A stretch of 64,000 nt of DNA from the NCBI RefSeq assembly GCF_015234515.1, contig NZ_JADGMY010000017.1, positions 144,826 to 208,825 on the forward strand, given 5' to 3'. Of the stretch, positions 9,124 through 17,233 are shown in pieces. Positions within the stretch are counted from its first letter, which is position 1. Every line of letters begins with the position of its first letter. Source of the DNA: Cellulomonas sp. (GTDB lineage Bacteria > Actinomycetota > Actinomycetes > Actinomycetales > Cellulomonadaceae). The translations under genes and the position numbers were made by a program. The notes under the pieces are model-generated. The model was not told the DNA's origin. It saw only the letters and a list, made by a program, of their open reading frames with translations, and made no database searches.

Positions 9124-9869
9124 CACGGGGTCGCTCCGGGGTCGGGACGCAGCAGGGCGTGGGAGTTGGAGAGCAGGACGCGCTGGACGTAGGTCGTCGA
9201 GGCCGGCCGGATCGCACCGGGTGACCCGACCTCGACGGTCAGCTCGATCGACAGGACGCGCTGCAGGTCGTCGGCCGTCAGGCCGGTGCCCGTCACGGGC
9301 AGCGGGGCGCCGTTCTCGTCGTAGTAGCTGAACAGGGCCGTCCCGGTGGTGATGATCCCGGTGGCGAGCCGGCGCACCGTGAGCCGCGCCTTGCAGGCCG
9401 CCGTCGCGGTGGGCGCCTCGGCGTCGCAGTAGTTCCACCCGCTGGTCGTGGGTGTCGCCGAGTCGGGCACCTGGAGCTTCTCGAGCAGGACGCCCTGGAC
9501 CCCGTCGACGGTGCCGACCGTGTAGGTGACGCGACTGGGTCCGACGGCACCGTTGGCGTTGTCGAGGTTGGCGTAGAACTGCACGCCGAACCGGTTCCCG
9601 GAGACGAACGCGTCCGCGACGCACCCCGCGCACGACGCCGAGAGCTGGCTCGGCTTCACGGCGACGCGCAGGTTGCGCGTCATGCGCTCGACGGCGACGC
9701 GGCCCGCGTCGATCTGGTCCTGCCGCTTGACGTTCTCGGCGGTGGTGCGTTCGAAGCCGATCGTCAGCGTCGTGGTCGCGATCACGACGATCGACAGGAT
9801 GACCATGGTCACGACCAGCTCGGTCATGGTCGTCCCGGCGTCGCGTGCACGCCCTCGCAGCAGCCTCAC
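9123..9869 (-). CDS. PilW-like minor prepilin
   Basis: 248 residues. The prepilin signature AGTTMTELVVTMVILSIVVIA is at residues 11-31, with the predicted cleavage after Gly12 and Glu at position +5 (Glu17), followed by the hydrophobic pilin helix. The outer domain has a few cysteines (SCAGC near residue 80, plus YCDAE and AACKA) that may form disulphides. It lies between the large PilV-like and PilX-like genes with overlapping ends, which is the usual order of minor pilin operons that prime pilus assembly. The exact PilW label is by position and topology. Confidence 0.83.
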   Translation of the reverse strand: MRLLRGRARDAGTTMTELVVTMVILSIVVIATTTLTIGFERTTAENVKRQDQIDAGRVAVERMTRNLRVAVKPSQLSASCAGCVADAFVSGNRFGVQFYANLDNANGAVGPSRVTYTVGTVDGVQGVLLEKLQVPDSATPTTSGWNYCDAEAPTATAACKARLTVRRLATGIITTGTALFSYYDENGAPLPVTGTGLTADDLQRVLSIELTVEVGSPGAIRPASTTYVQRVLLSNSHALLRPDPGATP

Positions 9870-11752
9870 GGTGCCGTCACCGCCCCGGTGGTCCAGTCGA
9901 GCGAGTAGGCCGCGGCCGGTCCGGGGAGCACCACGGGGTTGGTCGGGCTGCTGGTGCAGCGATTGCCGCTGCCGCCGGACGTCCGCTGCCGGTACACGTA
10001 GTACGTCCCCTGCTCGAGAGAGCCGGTCACGGTGGCGCTGTCGGCTGCGCCCAGCTGGGTCGCGCCGCCCGGTGTCGTCGTATTGGTGGAGCAGGTCTGG
10101 GGCACGGTCGACACGATGATCCGGTAGGCCCTGCCGAGCGCCGTGCTGCTAGGGACGTTGCGCACCGTGAAGCCGACCGTGGGCCGCTGGTCGGTCCACG
10201 CCAACGTGGTGGCCGCGCCGTGGGCGACGTTGCGGGGGTAGGCGTTGCGCGGCGTCGACAGGCACGTGCCGTTCGCCGGGCCGTCGGTGCGGTAGACGAA
10301 CCAGTCGCCCGCGGCCAGGTCGACGGGCGCGGTGCGGGCCGCGTCGACGTTCACCGCGAGGGCGGCGTACGGGGTGCCTGCGGCGCACGTGCTCAGCCCC
10401 GGGGCCCGCGACGCGTGGACCGCCCAGAGGGTGCCGCCCGCGGGGACGCCCGTCGCCCGCAGGGTCGTCGGTCCGAAGACGACGTCCCCGTTGTCGCCAC
10501 CGACCAGGGACACCGACGCCGGCCCTGCGCTGCAGTCGAAGGCGGGCCCCAAGGCGTAGAACGACCAGGTGCCCGGCATGATCGAGAATCCGCCGACGGG
10601 CACCTCGCGCGCCGCCGCGTCGGTGCAGGCCGCCGTGCCGGGGACCGCGATGACGCGGTCGGCACCCGGGGGCAGGCCGGCGACGGCGCCGGTCGCCATC
10701 GTCAGGACGACGTCGACCTGACCGGTCTGGCCCGGACCAACGTCGACCGTGGGGTAGCCGGCCGCGGGGGCGGCCGACCCGAAGTACGCGCCGTGCCGGG
10801 TGGGCCACAGGTCCGTGACCTCGGTGATCGCTCCCGTGGCGACGACCGAGCGTGACGCCGACGACCCGGCGGACTCGGTGGACACGATCGTGAGCGGCAG
10901 GCCCGCGGCGTCGTAGGGGTTGCCGGCGTCGTCCAGCACGCGGACCCGCAGGGTCGCGGCGCGGTCGTAGGCGAACGTGACGGCCGTGTTGAGCTGGCCG
11001 GGGCGCACGGAGCCCGTGCTCTTCGAGGGGTTCGCGACGCCGGACACGTCGACGTACCCGGTGTCCGTGAGGGTCGCGGTGTACGCCGTGCCAGCCGCTG
11101 CGGGGCTCAGGGCCACGACGGCACAGCCCGCGGCGTCGGTCAGGGCGGACATGGTCCCGCCGGCGCCGGAGAGCCGGACCGTGCGGCCGGGGTTCACCGC
11201 GCCGTCGGAGTCGACGACCTTGACGGCGGCGAAGGCCTGCGTGCTCGAGACGCCCGTGCCCTTGGGCGGCGCGAGCTGGGTGTGCGTCACGACGGGCTTG
11301 GTCGAGCCCATGTGGGGCCACGTGACCGTCACCGAGACCGACAGCGTCGGGTGGTCCACGAGGGACCCTCCCTCGCACGCCGAGGAGCCGGGGCCCGTGA
11401 CGTTCCAGGCGGTGGACCGGCTGACGGTGTACTGCTGGGAGTCGATGCGCAGCGGCTGGCCGGCGGCCTGCCCGGGCAGCGGGTGCTCGTTGACGACGAC
11501 GCCGTCGTCGGCGAGGTCCAGCGGCGCCGTGGTGCTGCTGCCGAACTCCTCGCGGATGAGGTCGATCTCCCGCGCCGCGAGGCTCGCGGCAGCGGTCCGG
11601 GACCGGCTGTCGACGTGCGCCGACTGCGTCTGGACGATGATGCCGAGCACCGAGCTGGCGAGGATGCCGAGGATGACGGCGGCGATGAGGACCTCGACGA
11701 GGCTCATGCCGTCGTCACGACCGTCCCGGGGGGCGGGGCTGCTCGCCATCAA
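9866..11752 (-). CDS. PilV-like minor prepilin with very large ectodomain
   Basis: 628 residues. The leader ends at Gly15; the mature start is MSLVEVLIAAVILGILASS with Glu at position +5 (Glu20), which is the type IV pilin signature. The roughly 580-residue exterior looks like several beta-sandwich repeats. One run of Ig-like or carboxypeptidase-regulatory-like segments includes VKVVDSDGAVNPGRTVRLSG and VRVLDDAGNPYDAAGLPLTI. Further on are Cys-pair segments CTDAA, FDCSAG, STCAAG, GTCLST and QTCSTN. PilV proteins normally have 150-200 residues, so most of this one is an added surface module, probably an adhesive tip. The stop overlaps the start of the PilW-like gene. It follows pilA across a 17-bp hairpin. 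Confidence 0.82.
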   Translation of the reverse strand: MMASSPAPRDGRDDGMSLVEVLIAAVILGILASSVLGIIVQTQSAHVDSRSRTAAASLAAREIDLIREEFGSSTTAPLDLADDGVVVNEHPLPGQAAGQPLRIDSQQYTVSRSTAWNVTGPGSSACEGGSLVDHPTLSVSVTVTWPHMGSTKPVVTHTQLAPPKGTGVSSTQAFAAVKVVDSDGAVNPGRTVRLSGAGGTMSALTDAAGCAVVALSPAAAGTAYTATLTDTGYVDVSGVANPSKSTGSVRPGQLNTAVTFAYDRAATLRVRVLDDAGNPYDAAGLPLTIVSTESAGSSASRSVVATGAITEVTDLWPTRHGAYFGSAAPAAGYPTVDVGPGQTGQVDVVLTMATGAVAGLPPGADRVIAVPGTAACTDAAAREVPVGGFSIMPGTWSFYALGPAFDCSAGPASVSLVGGDNGDVVFGPTTLRATGVPAGGTLWAVHASRAPGLSTCAAGTPYAALAVNVDAARTAPVDLAAGDWFVYRTDGPANGTCLSTPRNAYPRNVAHGAATTLAWTDQRPTVGFTVRNVPSSTALGRAYRIIVSTVPQTCSTNTTTPGGATQLGAADSATVTGSLEQGTYYVYRQRTSGGSGNRCTSSPTNPVVLPGPAAAYSLDWTTGAVTAP

Positions 11753-11789
11753 CGTCTCCTCGGTGCCTGGGGGTCGTGCTGGTCGGACG

Positions 11790-11826
11790 CCGGTGGGGCG
11801 GGGGACGTCGTCCCCCGCCCCACCGG
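11790..11826 (-). terminator. 17-bp perfect hairpin between pilA and minor pilins
   Basis: Arms 11790-11806 and 11810-11826 are exact complements of 17 bases around the 3-base loop GTC (GAC on the transcribed strand). It starts 20 bases after the pilA stop and ends 38 bases before the downstream minor pilin start. This is the usual place for a partial terminator or mRNA-stabilising hairpin that lets the major pilin be made in excess over the genes behind it. The structure is read directly; its role is inferred. Confidence 0.8.
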
Positions 11827-11845
11827 TGCTGCTAGTGACTCAGGG

Positions 11846-12313
11846 TCAGCCGCCGGCGCCGGCCGCCGGCGTCGGGCCGGAGATGCCGGTCGCGGCGTTG
11901 TACGCGATCGTGGCGTCGTCGCCCTCGGTGCCACCGTCGTAGGTCAGCGTCACGGTGTAGTTCGTGCCGTCCTGACCGGTTGCCGGCGTGATCTCAACGG
12001 TGAACTCGTCGTCGCTCATCGGGACGATGATCGGCTCCGACGTCGCGGTGATGTCCGCGCTCGTGAACTTGTACTGACCGGCCGTCGCCACGACGGTGAG
12101 GTCCGCGTCGTTGTCGATGAAGTACGTCGCCGCCTGCTTGGCGATCGCCGACACGTCCGCCTGGGCGGCCTGGTCGACGGCCTTGCGGCTCTGGCTGATG
12201 AACACCGGGATGGCGATCGCGGAGAGGATGCCGATGATGATGATGACGACGAGGAGCTCGATCAGGGTGAAGCCCTGGTCCTTGTCCTTCGCCTGCTGGA
12301 TGCGTGCGAGCAT
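11846..12313 (-). CDS. pilA: Type IV major prepilin
   Basis: 155 residues. The leader MLARIQQAKDKDQG is followed by GFTLIELLVVIIIIGILSAI, the classic prepilin cleavage and assembly motif, with cleavage after Gly14, Phe at +1 and Glu at +5. After a roughly 25-residue helix comes a short globular domain that ends in an Ala/Gly-rich tail. This is the likely main subunit of the pilus. The frame is open 150 bases further upstream, but the ATG at 12311-12313 has a good ribosome binding site (AGGAGC, 5 bases before it) and gives a normal leader length. It is preceded by a 157-base leader and followed by a strong hairpin, both suggestive of high and separately controlled expression. Confidence 0.93.
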   Translation of the reverse strand: MLARIQQAKDKDQGFTLIELLVVIIIIGILSAIAIPVFISQSRKAVDQAAQADVSAIAKQAATYFIDNDADLTVVATAGQYKFTSADITATSEPIIVPMSDDEFTVEITPATGQDGTNYTVTLTYDGGTEGDDATIAYNAATGISGPTPAAGAGG

Positions 12314-12470
12314 GCTGCGCTCCTGATGAGTGGAAGGGTCGAGCGAAATCGGCTGCTGCCGGTTCGGGTACTGCTGCACCTTGGTCATCGGCAGCAGGCC
12401 CACCGGCTTGAGCGCGCGACCTGGACACTTCACCGACTTCACCCGAAGGGCCCAGCGGCTCACCCTGCTG
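12314..12470 (-). promoter_or_regulatory. pilA leader region with inverted repeat
   Basis: This 157-base spacer between pilC and pilA is the only non-coding stretch inside the motor-to-pilin part of the operon. It contains CTGCTGCCG at 12353-12361 and its exact complement CGGCAGCAG at 12389-12397 (9-bp stem, 27-base loop). It also has a ribosome binding site AGGAGC just before pilA. A dedicated pilA promoter or an RNA control element could lie here. No -10/-35 pair is convincing, and I could not fit the cyclic-di-GMP riboswitch consensus. Confidence 0.4.
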
Positions 12471-13700
12471 CTACCCCACGAGGTCGAACATCGAGAAGAT
12501 CGGCAGGTAGAGGGCGATGATCATGCTGCCCACGACGCCACCGATGACGACGATCATCAGCGGCTCGATGAGGCTCGTGAGCTGCTCGGTCGTCGCCTCG
12601 ACCTCCTGGTCGTAGAACTGCGCGACCTTCTCGAGCATCGTGTCCAGCGCACCGGTGTCCTCGCCGACCGCCATCATCTGCACGACCATCGGCGGGAACA
12701 CCGGGTGCATCGACAGCGGCCCCGCGAGGGACTGGCCGGCGCGCACGGACTCCTGGACCGAGTGCGCCGCCTTCTCCAGGACGAGGTTGCCGCTGGTCTC
12801 ACCGACGATGTCGAGCGCCTGCAGGATCGGCACGCCGGAGCGCAGCATCGTGCCGAAGTTGCGCGTGAACCGGGCCACCGCGACCTTCTGGAAGAGCTTG
12901 CCGAAGACCGGGATCTTCAGCTTCAGCGGGTCGACCCTCTGCCGGATCACCTTGTCGTTCTTGTGCTTGCCCCACCACCACGAGAACACGATGAGGCCGG
13001 CGACGACGGGCCCGATGGCCCACTTCAGGCCCTGCGACAGCGTCACGAGGAACTGCGTGGGGGCCGGCAGCTTGCCACCGAGGTCCGAGAACATGCTCTC
13101 GAACACCGGCACGATGAACAGCAGCATCCCGACGGTCGCGAGGATGGCGATGACGAACACGACCACCGGGTAGGTCATGGCGGACTTGATCTGGCCGCGC
13201 AGCTTGACCTCCGCCTCGAAGTTGTCGGCCACCGACACGAGCACCTGGTCGAGGAACCCGCCGACCTCCCCCGCCTTGACCATGTTGATCATCAGCGGCG
13301 GGAACACGTCCGGGTGCTTGGCGAGCGCGACCGAGAACGCCACACCCTGCTCGACGTCGTTGCGCACGTGCACGAGCGTCTTGGCCAGCGGCTTGTTCTC
13401 GGTCTGCTCGGACACGATGCTCAGCGCGCGCAGCAGCGACAGGCCCGAGTCGATCATGGTCGCCATCTGGCGGCCCATGATCGCGAGGTCCTTCTGCTTG
13501 ATCTTCTCCTTGAACCCCGGGATCGTGAACTCGGCGTTCAGCCCGGAGGTCGAGACCTCCTCGATCGAGACGGGCGCGACGCCGATGGACTTCAGCTTGT
13601 TCGCGACGGCCGCCTGGTCGGTGGCCTCGAGCCGGCCCTTGACGATCTTGCCCTCACGGTCGCGGACCGCGTACTCGAAGGTCTTCGTGCCCTCGGCCAT
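12471..13700 (-). CDS. pilC: PilC, type IV pilus polytopic membrane platform protein
   Basis: 409 residues, typical for PilC/GspF. Two T2SSF domains are visible. The first has LAIMGRQMATMIDSGLSLLR at about residues 70-90 and a following membrane helix YPVVVFVIAILATVGMLLFI. The second has ARFTRNFGTMLRSGVPILQA at about residues 275-295 and a terminal helix in IVVIGGVVGSMIIALYLPIF. PilC is the membrane platform on which PilB and PilT act. The ATG at 13698-13700 overlaps the pilT stop (TGATG); a GTG one codon upstream is possible. It is followed by the pilA leader. Confidence 0.94.
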   Translation of the reverse strand: MAEGTKTFEYAVRDREGKIVKGRLEATDQAAVANKLKSIGVAPVSIEEVSTSGLNAEFTIPGFKEKIKQKDLAIMGRQMATMIDSGLSLLRALSIVSEQTENKPLAKTLVHVRNDVEQGVAFSVALAKHPDVFPPLMINMVKAGEVGGFLDQVLVSVADNFEAEVKLRGQIKSAMTYPVVVFVIAILATVGMLLFIVPVFESMFSDLGGKLPAPTQFLVTLSQGLKWAIGPVVAGLIVFSWWWGKHKNDKVIRQRVDPLKLKIPVFGKLFQKVAVARFTRNFGTMLRSGVPILQALDIVGETSGNLVLEKAAHSVQESVRAGQSLAGPLSMHPVFPPMVVQMMAVGEDTGALDTMLEKVAQFYDQEVEATTEQLTSLIEPLMIVVIGGVVGSMIIALYLPIFSMFDLVG

Positions 13701-15334
13701 CACATGCTCCCCATGTCCATGCTCGCGTACGGGTCCATGCCGCCCATGCCGGCCATGCCCTGGCTGCCGCCGGAGAAGCGCCCGGTGAGGCGGTTGTAGT
13801 CCTCGACGTGGTGGCAGGCCTCGAGCCCCGCCTCGTAGGTGACCTTGTTGTCCTTCACCAGGTCGGCCAGGTGCTGGTCGAGCGTGTGCATCCCCTGCTG
13901 GGCGCCGGCCTGCATCGCCGAGTAGATCTGGTGCGTCTTGCCCTCACGGATGAGGTTGCGGATGGCGGGGGTGGCGATCAGCACCTCGGTGGCCACCGCG
14001 CGCCCCGGACCGTCGGCCCGCTTGACGAGGGTCTGGCAGACGACGCCCTGCAGCGCACCCGCGAGCTGCGTGCGCACCTGCGCCTGCTGGTGGGAGGGGA
14101 ACACGTCGATGACGCGGTCGATGGTCTGGGCGGCGTCCTGCGTGTGCAGGGTCGCGAAGACCAGGTGACCGGTCTCGGCCGCCGTCAGCGCGACGGAGAT
14201 CGTCTCGAGGTCGCGCATCTCACCGACGAGGATGATGTCGGGGTCCTGCCGCAGCACGTGCTTGAGCGCGTTCGCGAACGAGTGGGTGTCCGCACCGACC
14301 TCGCGCTGGTTGACGACGCACTTCTTGTGCCGGTGGAGGAACTCGATGGGGTCCTCGACCGTCATGATGTGGTCCTCGCGCGTGCGGTTCGCGAGGTCGA
14401 CGATCGACGCGAGCGTCGTCGACTTGCCGGACCCGGTCGGGCCGGTCACCAGCACCAGGCCGCGCGGCATGCCCGCGAACGTGCCGACGATCGGCGGCAC
14501 GCCGAGGTCCTGGAGCTCCTTGATCTCGTAGGGGATGACGCGGAAGGCCGCGCCGACGGACTCGCGCTGCTGGTACACGTTGACGCGGAACCGCGCCAGG
14601 CCACGGACGGCGTGCGAGATGTCCAGCTCGAGGTTCGCCTCGAACTTCTCGCGGTTCTTCTGCGTGAGCATCGCGTAGATCGAGCGGCGCAGCGGCTCGG
14701 GCATCATCGGCGCGAAGCCGTCGAGCGGCTTCAGGCTCCCGGCGATGCGCACCGTCGGCGGGGCGCCGGCGGTCAGGTGCAGGTCGGACCCGCCCGCGTC
14801 GACCATCGCCCGCAGGACCTCGTCGATGTCGATGTCGTCCGCCTGGCGCTGCGTCCCGTTGCCCGAGCGCTGCTTCTGCGGCGCCGCGGCACGCGGTGCG
14901 ACGGGTGCCGGCGCAGCGGCGGCGGGCATGACGGCCGTCTGCTGCTGCGGGAGGGGCGCCCGCTGCGACGGGGGTACGGGCGGCGGCGCCGGCGTGAACG
15001 TCGCTCCCGGTTGTGCGTGCCGCGCCGGGAACGCCGACGCCGCGGGAGGACGCGCCTCGGCGGGGTGCGACGGAGCGGGCTGGTAGACGCCCGGAGCCGG
15101 AGGACGCGCCTCGGCCGCGTGCGACGGCACCGGCTGGTACGCACCGGGAGCGGCAGGACGCGCCTCGGTGGACTGCGACGGCACGGGCTGGAACACGCCC
15201 GGAGCCGCCGGACGCGCCTCGGTCGACTGCGACGGCACGGGCAGGAACACGGCCGCGGCGGGGGGACGCTCGCCGGTCGCGGGTCGGTAGGGCGGGAGCG
15301 GCCGCGTGGGTCCGCCCGGGTAGCTGTCCGTCAC
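13700..15334 (-). CDS. pilT: PilT, pilus retraction ATPase with repeat-bearing N-terminal extension
   Basis: 544 residues, against about 345-370 for ordinary PilT. The C-terminal 350 residues are a canonical PilT: GPTGSGKSTT (Walker A), DPDIILVGEMRDLETIS (Walker B), a His box ETGHLVFATLHT and the retraction motif AIRNLIREGK. The first roughly 190 residues are a Pro/Ala-rich extension with four 18-residue repeats (residues 29-100), each built on PVPSQSTEARPAAPG, then a Q/P/A-rich linker. Start: GTG at 15332-15334 with GGAGG 7 bases upstream; the frame is open 48 bases further but without support. It powers pilus depolymerisation. The extension may be a flexible tether or partner-binding arm. 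It overlaps pilC. Confidence 0.93.
   Translation of the reverse strand: MTDSYPGGPTRPLPPYRPATGERPPAAAVFLPVPSQSTEARPAAPGVFQPVPSQSTEARPAAPGAYQPVPSHAAEARPPAPGVYQPAPSHPAEARPPAASAFPARHAQPGATFTPAPPPVPPSQRAPLPQQQTAVMPAAAAPAPVAPRAAAPQKQRSGNGTQRQADDIDIDEVLRAMVDAGGSDLHLTAGAPPTVRIAGSLKPLDGFAPMMPEPLRRSIYAMLTQKNREKFEANLELDISHAVRGLARFRVNVYQQRESVGAAFRVIPYEIKELQDLGVPPIVGTFAGMPRGLVLVTGPTGSGKSTTLASIVDLANRTREDHIMTVEDPIEFLHRHKKCVVNQREVGADTHSFANALKHVLRQDPDIILVGEMRDLETISVALTAAETGHLVFATLHTQDAAQTIDRVIDVFPSHQQAQVRTQLAGALQGVVCQTLVKRADGPGRAVATEVLIATPAIRNLIREGKTHQIYSAMQAGAQQGMHTLDQHLADLVKDNKVTYEAGLEACHHVEDYNRLTGRFSGGSQGMAGMGGMDPYASMDMGSM
15035..15250 (-). repeat. Four 54-bp in-frame tandem repeats in pilT
   Basis: The 216 bases encode four consecutive 18-residue units: VFLPVPSQSTEARPAAPG, VFQPVPSQSTEARPAAPG, AYQPVPSHAAEARPPAPG and VYQPAPSHPAEARPPAAS. 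The first two differ by one residue, which points to recent duplication; the last two have drifted. The unit length is a multiple of three, so copy-number change by slippage or recombination would keep the gene in frame. Confidence 0.9.
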
Positions 15335-15428
15335 TGCAGTCCTCCACGCCGGCGAGCGCCACCCGTCCGGTGGCCTTGCCAAGACATCGGCGGCTGCAGG
15401 TCCGCACTTGAGCGTGCGCCAGACTCCC

Positions 15429-17102
15429 TCAGGCCACGACGCGCAGGATCTCCTCGATGGAGGTCAGACCGTCGGCCACCTTCTGCCAGCCGTCCTCGCG
15501 CAGGCCGAGCATCCCCTGCTTGACGGCGGTCGCGTTGATCTCGGCCGCCGACGAGTGCGCGACGGCGTGCCGCTCGATCTCCTCGGTGACCCGCATGACC
15601 TCGTGCAGCGCGAGGCGCCCCTTGTAGCCCGTGCGCGAGCACGCCGTGCATCCTGCGGGACGGAAGAGCTCCGGGATCGGCTCCCCCGGCACCCACGGGA
15701 AGCGCGCGGCCTCCAACTCGTGCTGGGTGGGCGTGTACGGCTCCTTGCACCGCGAGCACAGCCGACGCGCGAGCCGCTGCGCGACCACGCAGTCGAGGGC
15801 CGAGCCGACGAGGAACGGCTCGATGCCCATCTCCGTCAGACGTGTCACGGCGGACGGGGCGTCGTTGGTGTGGAGGGTCGACAGCACGAGGTGGCCGGTG
15901 AGGGCGGCCTCGACCGCGATCTGCGCGGTCTCGTGGTCGCGGATCTCGCCGAGCAGCACGACGTCGGGGTCGGAGCGCAGGATCGAGCGCAGCGCCGCGG
16001 CGAACGTCAGGCCGGCCTTCGGGTTGACCTGCACCTGGTTGATGCCGGGCAGTCGGTACTCCACCGGGTCCTCGACGGTGATCACGTTGATCTCCGGCTT
16101 GGAGACGGCGTTGAGCGTCGCGTACAGGGTCGTCGACTTGCCGGAGCCCGTCGGGCCGGTGACCAGGATCATCCCGTACGGCTTGGTGTACGACTCGCGG
16201 TACGTCGCGTAGTTGTGCTCGAGGAACGACAGGTCGCGCAGGTCGAGACTCGCCGTGGAGTTGTCGAGGATGCGCATGACGATCTTCTCGCCCCACACCG
16301 TCGGCAGCGTCGCCACGCGCAGGTCGATCTTGCGCCCGTTGTGCACGACGGACATGCGACCGTCCTGCGGCTTGCGCTTCTCCGCGATGTCGATGTCGCT
16401 CATGATCTTCACGCGGCTGACGACGCCACCGATGATGTTCTTGGGTGAGCGCTGCGTCTCGTGCAGGACGCCGTCGATGCGGTACCGCACCCGCAGGTCG
16501 TGCTCCGAGGGCTCGATGTGGATGTCGGAGGCCCGGTCGCTGATCGCCTGGGTGACCAGCAGGTTGACGTACCGGACGATCGGCGCGTCGTCGTCGACGG
16601 AGTCACCCAGGCGGCTGAGGTCGACCTCCGGCTCGCGGTTCTCGACCTCGAACGCCTGGCTGAGGTCCTCCATCTCGTCGTCGGCGCGGCAGTACCGGTC
16701 GATGGCGCGCTGGAGGTTGTCGTACGTGGCGACCACCGACACGACGGCCATCTGGGAGACCGTCCGCACGTCGTCCACGGCGACGACGTTGCCGGGGTCG
16801 GCGGTCGCCAGCACGATGGCACCGTCCCGCAGCGCGATCGGCAGCACCGTGTGCATGCGGCACATGACGCCCGGGACGATCGACACCGCCCGGCGGTCCA
16901 CCGGGTACTCGTCGAGGTCCACGAACTCCATGCCGACCTGCTGGGCCAGCGCCTGCACGAGCTGGGACTCCGACAGGATGCCGAGCTCCACGAGCGTGCG
17001 CCCGAGGGACGTCCCGGTCGCGGTCTGCTCGTCCATCGCCGCGAGCAGCTGCGACTCCGTCACCAGACCCCCGGTCAGCAGGATCTCCCCGAGCTGCTTC
17101 AC
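15429..17102 (-). CDS. pilB: PilB/GspE-type pilus assembly ATPase
   Basis: 557 residues, normal for PilB. An N-terminal MshEN/GspE_N domain lies at about residues 1-150, followed by the motor: Walker A TGPTGSGKSTT, Asp box and Walker B DPDVVLLGEIRDHETAQIA, and a His box. The zinc tetracysteine is CSRC (residues near 420) and CTACSRTGYKGR, which is typical of assembly ATPases and absent from PilT. It drives pilus extension against the PilC platform. Start: two in-frame GTG codons; the one at 17100-17102 has GGAGG at 7-base spacing, while the earlier one at 17106-17108 sits almost on that site. It is the first gene of the pil operon, 125 bases after aroE on the minus strand, with a 94-base gap before pilT. 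Confidence 0.94.
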   Translation of the reverse strand: MKQLGEILLTGGLVTESQLLAAMDEQTATGTSLGRTLVELGILSESQLVQALAQQVGMEFVDLDEYPVDRRAVSIVPGVMCRMHTVLPIALRDGAIVLATADPGNVVAVDDVRTVSQMAVVSVVATYDNLQRAIDRYCRADDEMEDLSQAFEVENREPEVDLSRLGDSVDDDAPIVRYVNLLVTQAISDRASDIHIEPSEHDLRVRYRIDGVLHETQRSPKNIIGGVVSRVKIMSDIDIAEKRKPQDGRMSVVHNGRKIDLRVATLPTVWGEKIVMRILDNSTASLDLRDLSFLEHNYATYRESYTKPYGMILVTGPTGSGKSTTLYATLNAVSKPEINVITVEDPVEYRLPGINQVQVNPKAGLTFAAALRSILRSDPDVVLLGEIRDHETAQIAVEAALTGHLVLSTLHTNDAPSAVTRLTEMGIEPFLVGSALDCVVAQRLARRLCSRCKEPYTPTQHELEAARFPWVPGEPIPELFRPAGCTACSRTGYKGRLALHEVMRVTEEIERHAVAHSSAAEINATAVKQGMLGLREDGWQKVADGLTSIEEILRVVA

Positions 17103-17233
17103 GCCCACGCCTCCTCGTCCGGAGACCGCCGTCGACCTCCTCGAAGGTCATCGGCACCCGCCCGCGCACTCTGAAGGACAGGACAGCGAGCGCCGCTGCC
17201 GTGCTCGCGGACGTGCGCCCGGCCGGTGGTCGG

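Noticed and set aside
12314-12470. Cyclic-di-GMP riboswitch upstream of pilA
   Set aside because: The region is in the right place, but the conserved GCAAA/CGCAAAGC core elements of the GEMM-I motif are absent.
3794-17102. Secretin (PilQ) or PilP in the pil locus
   Set aside because: No frame of the right size or motif. Absence is expected for a one-membrane cell.
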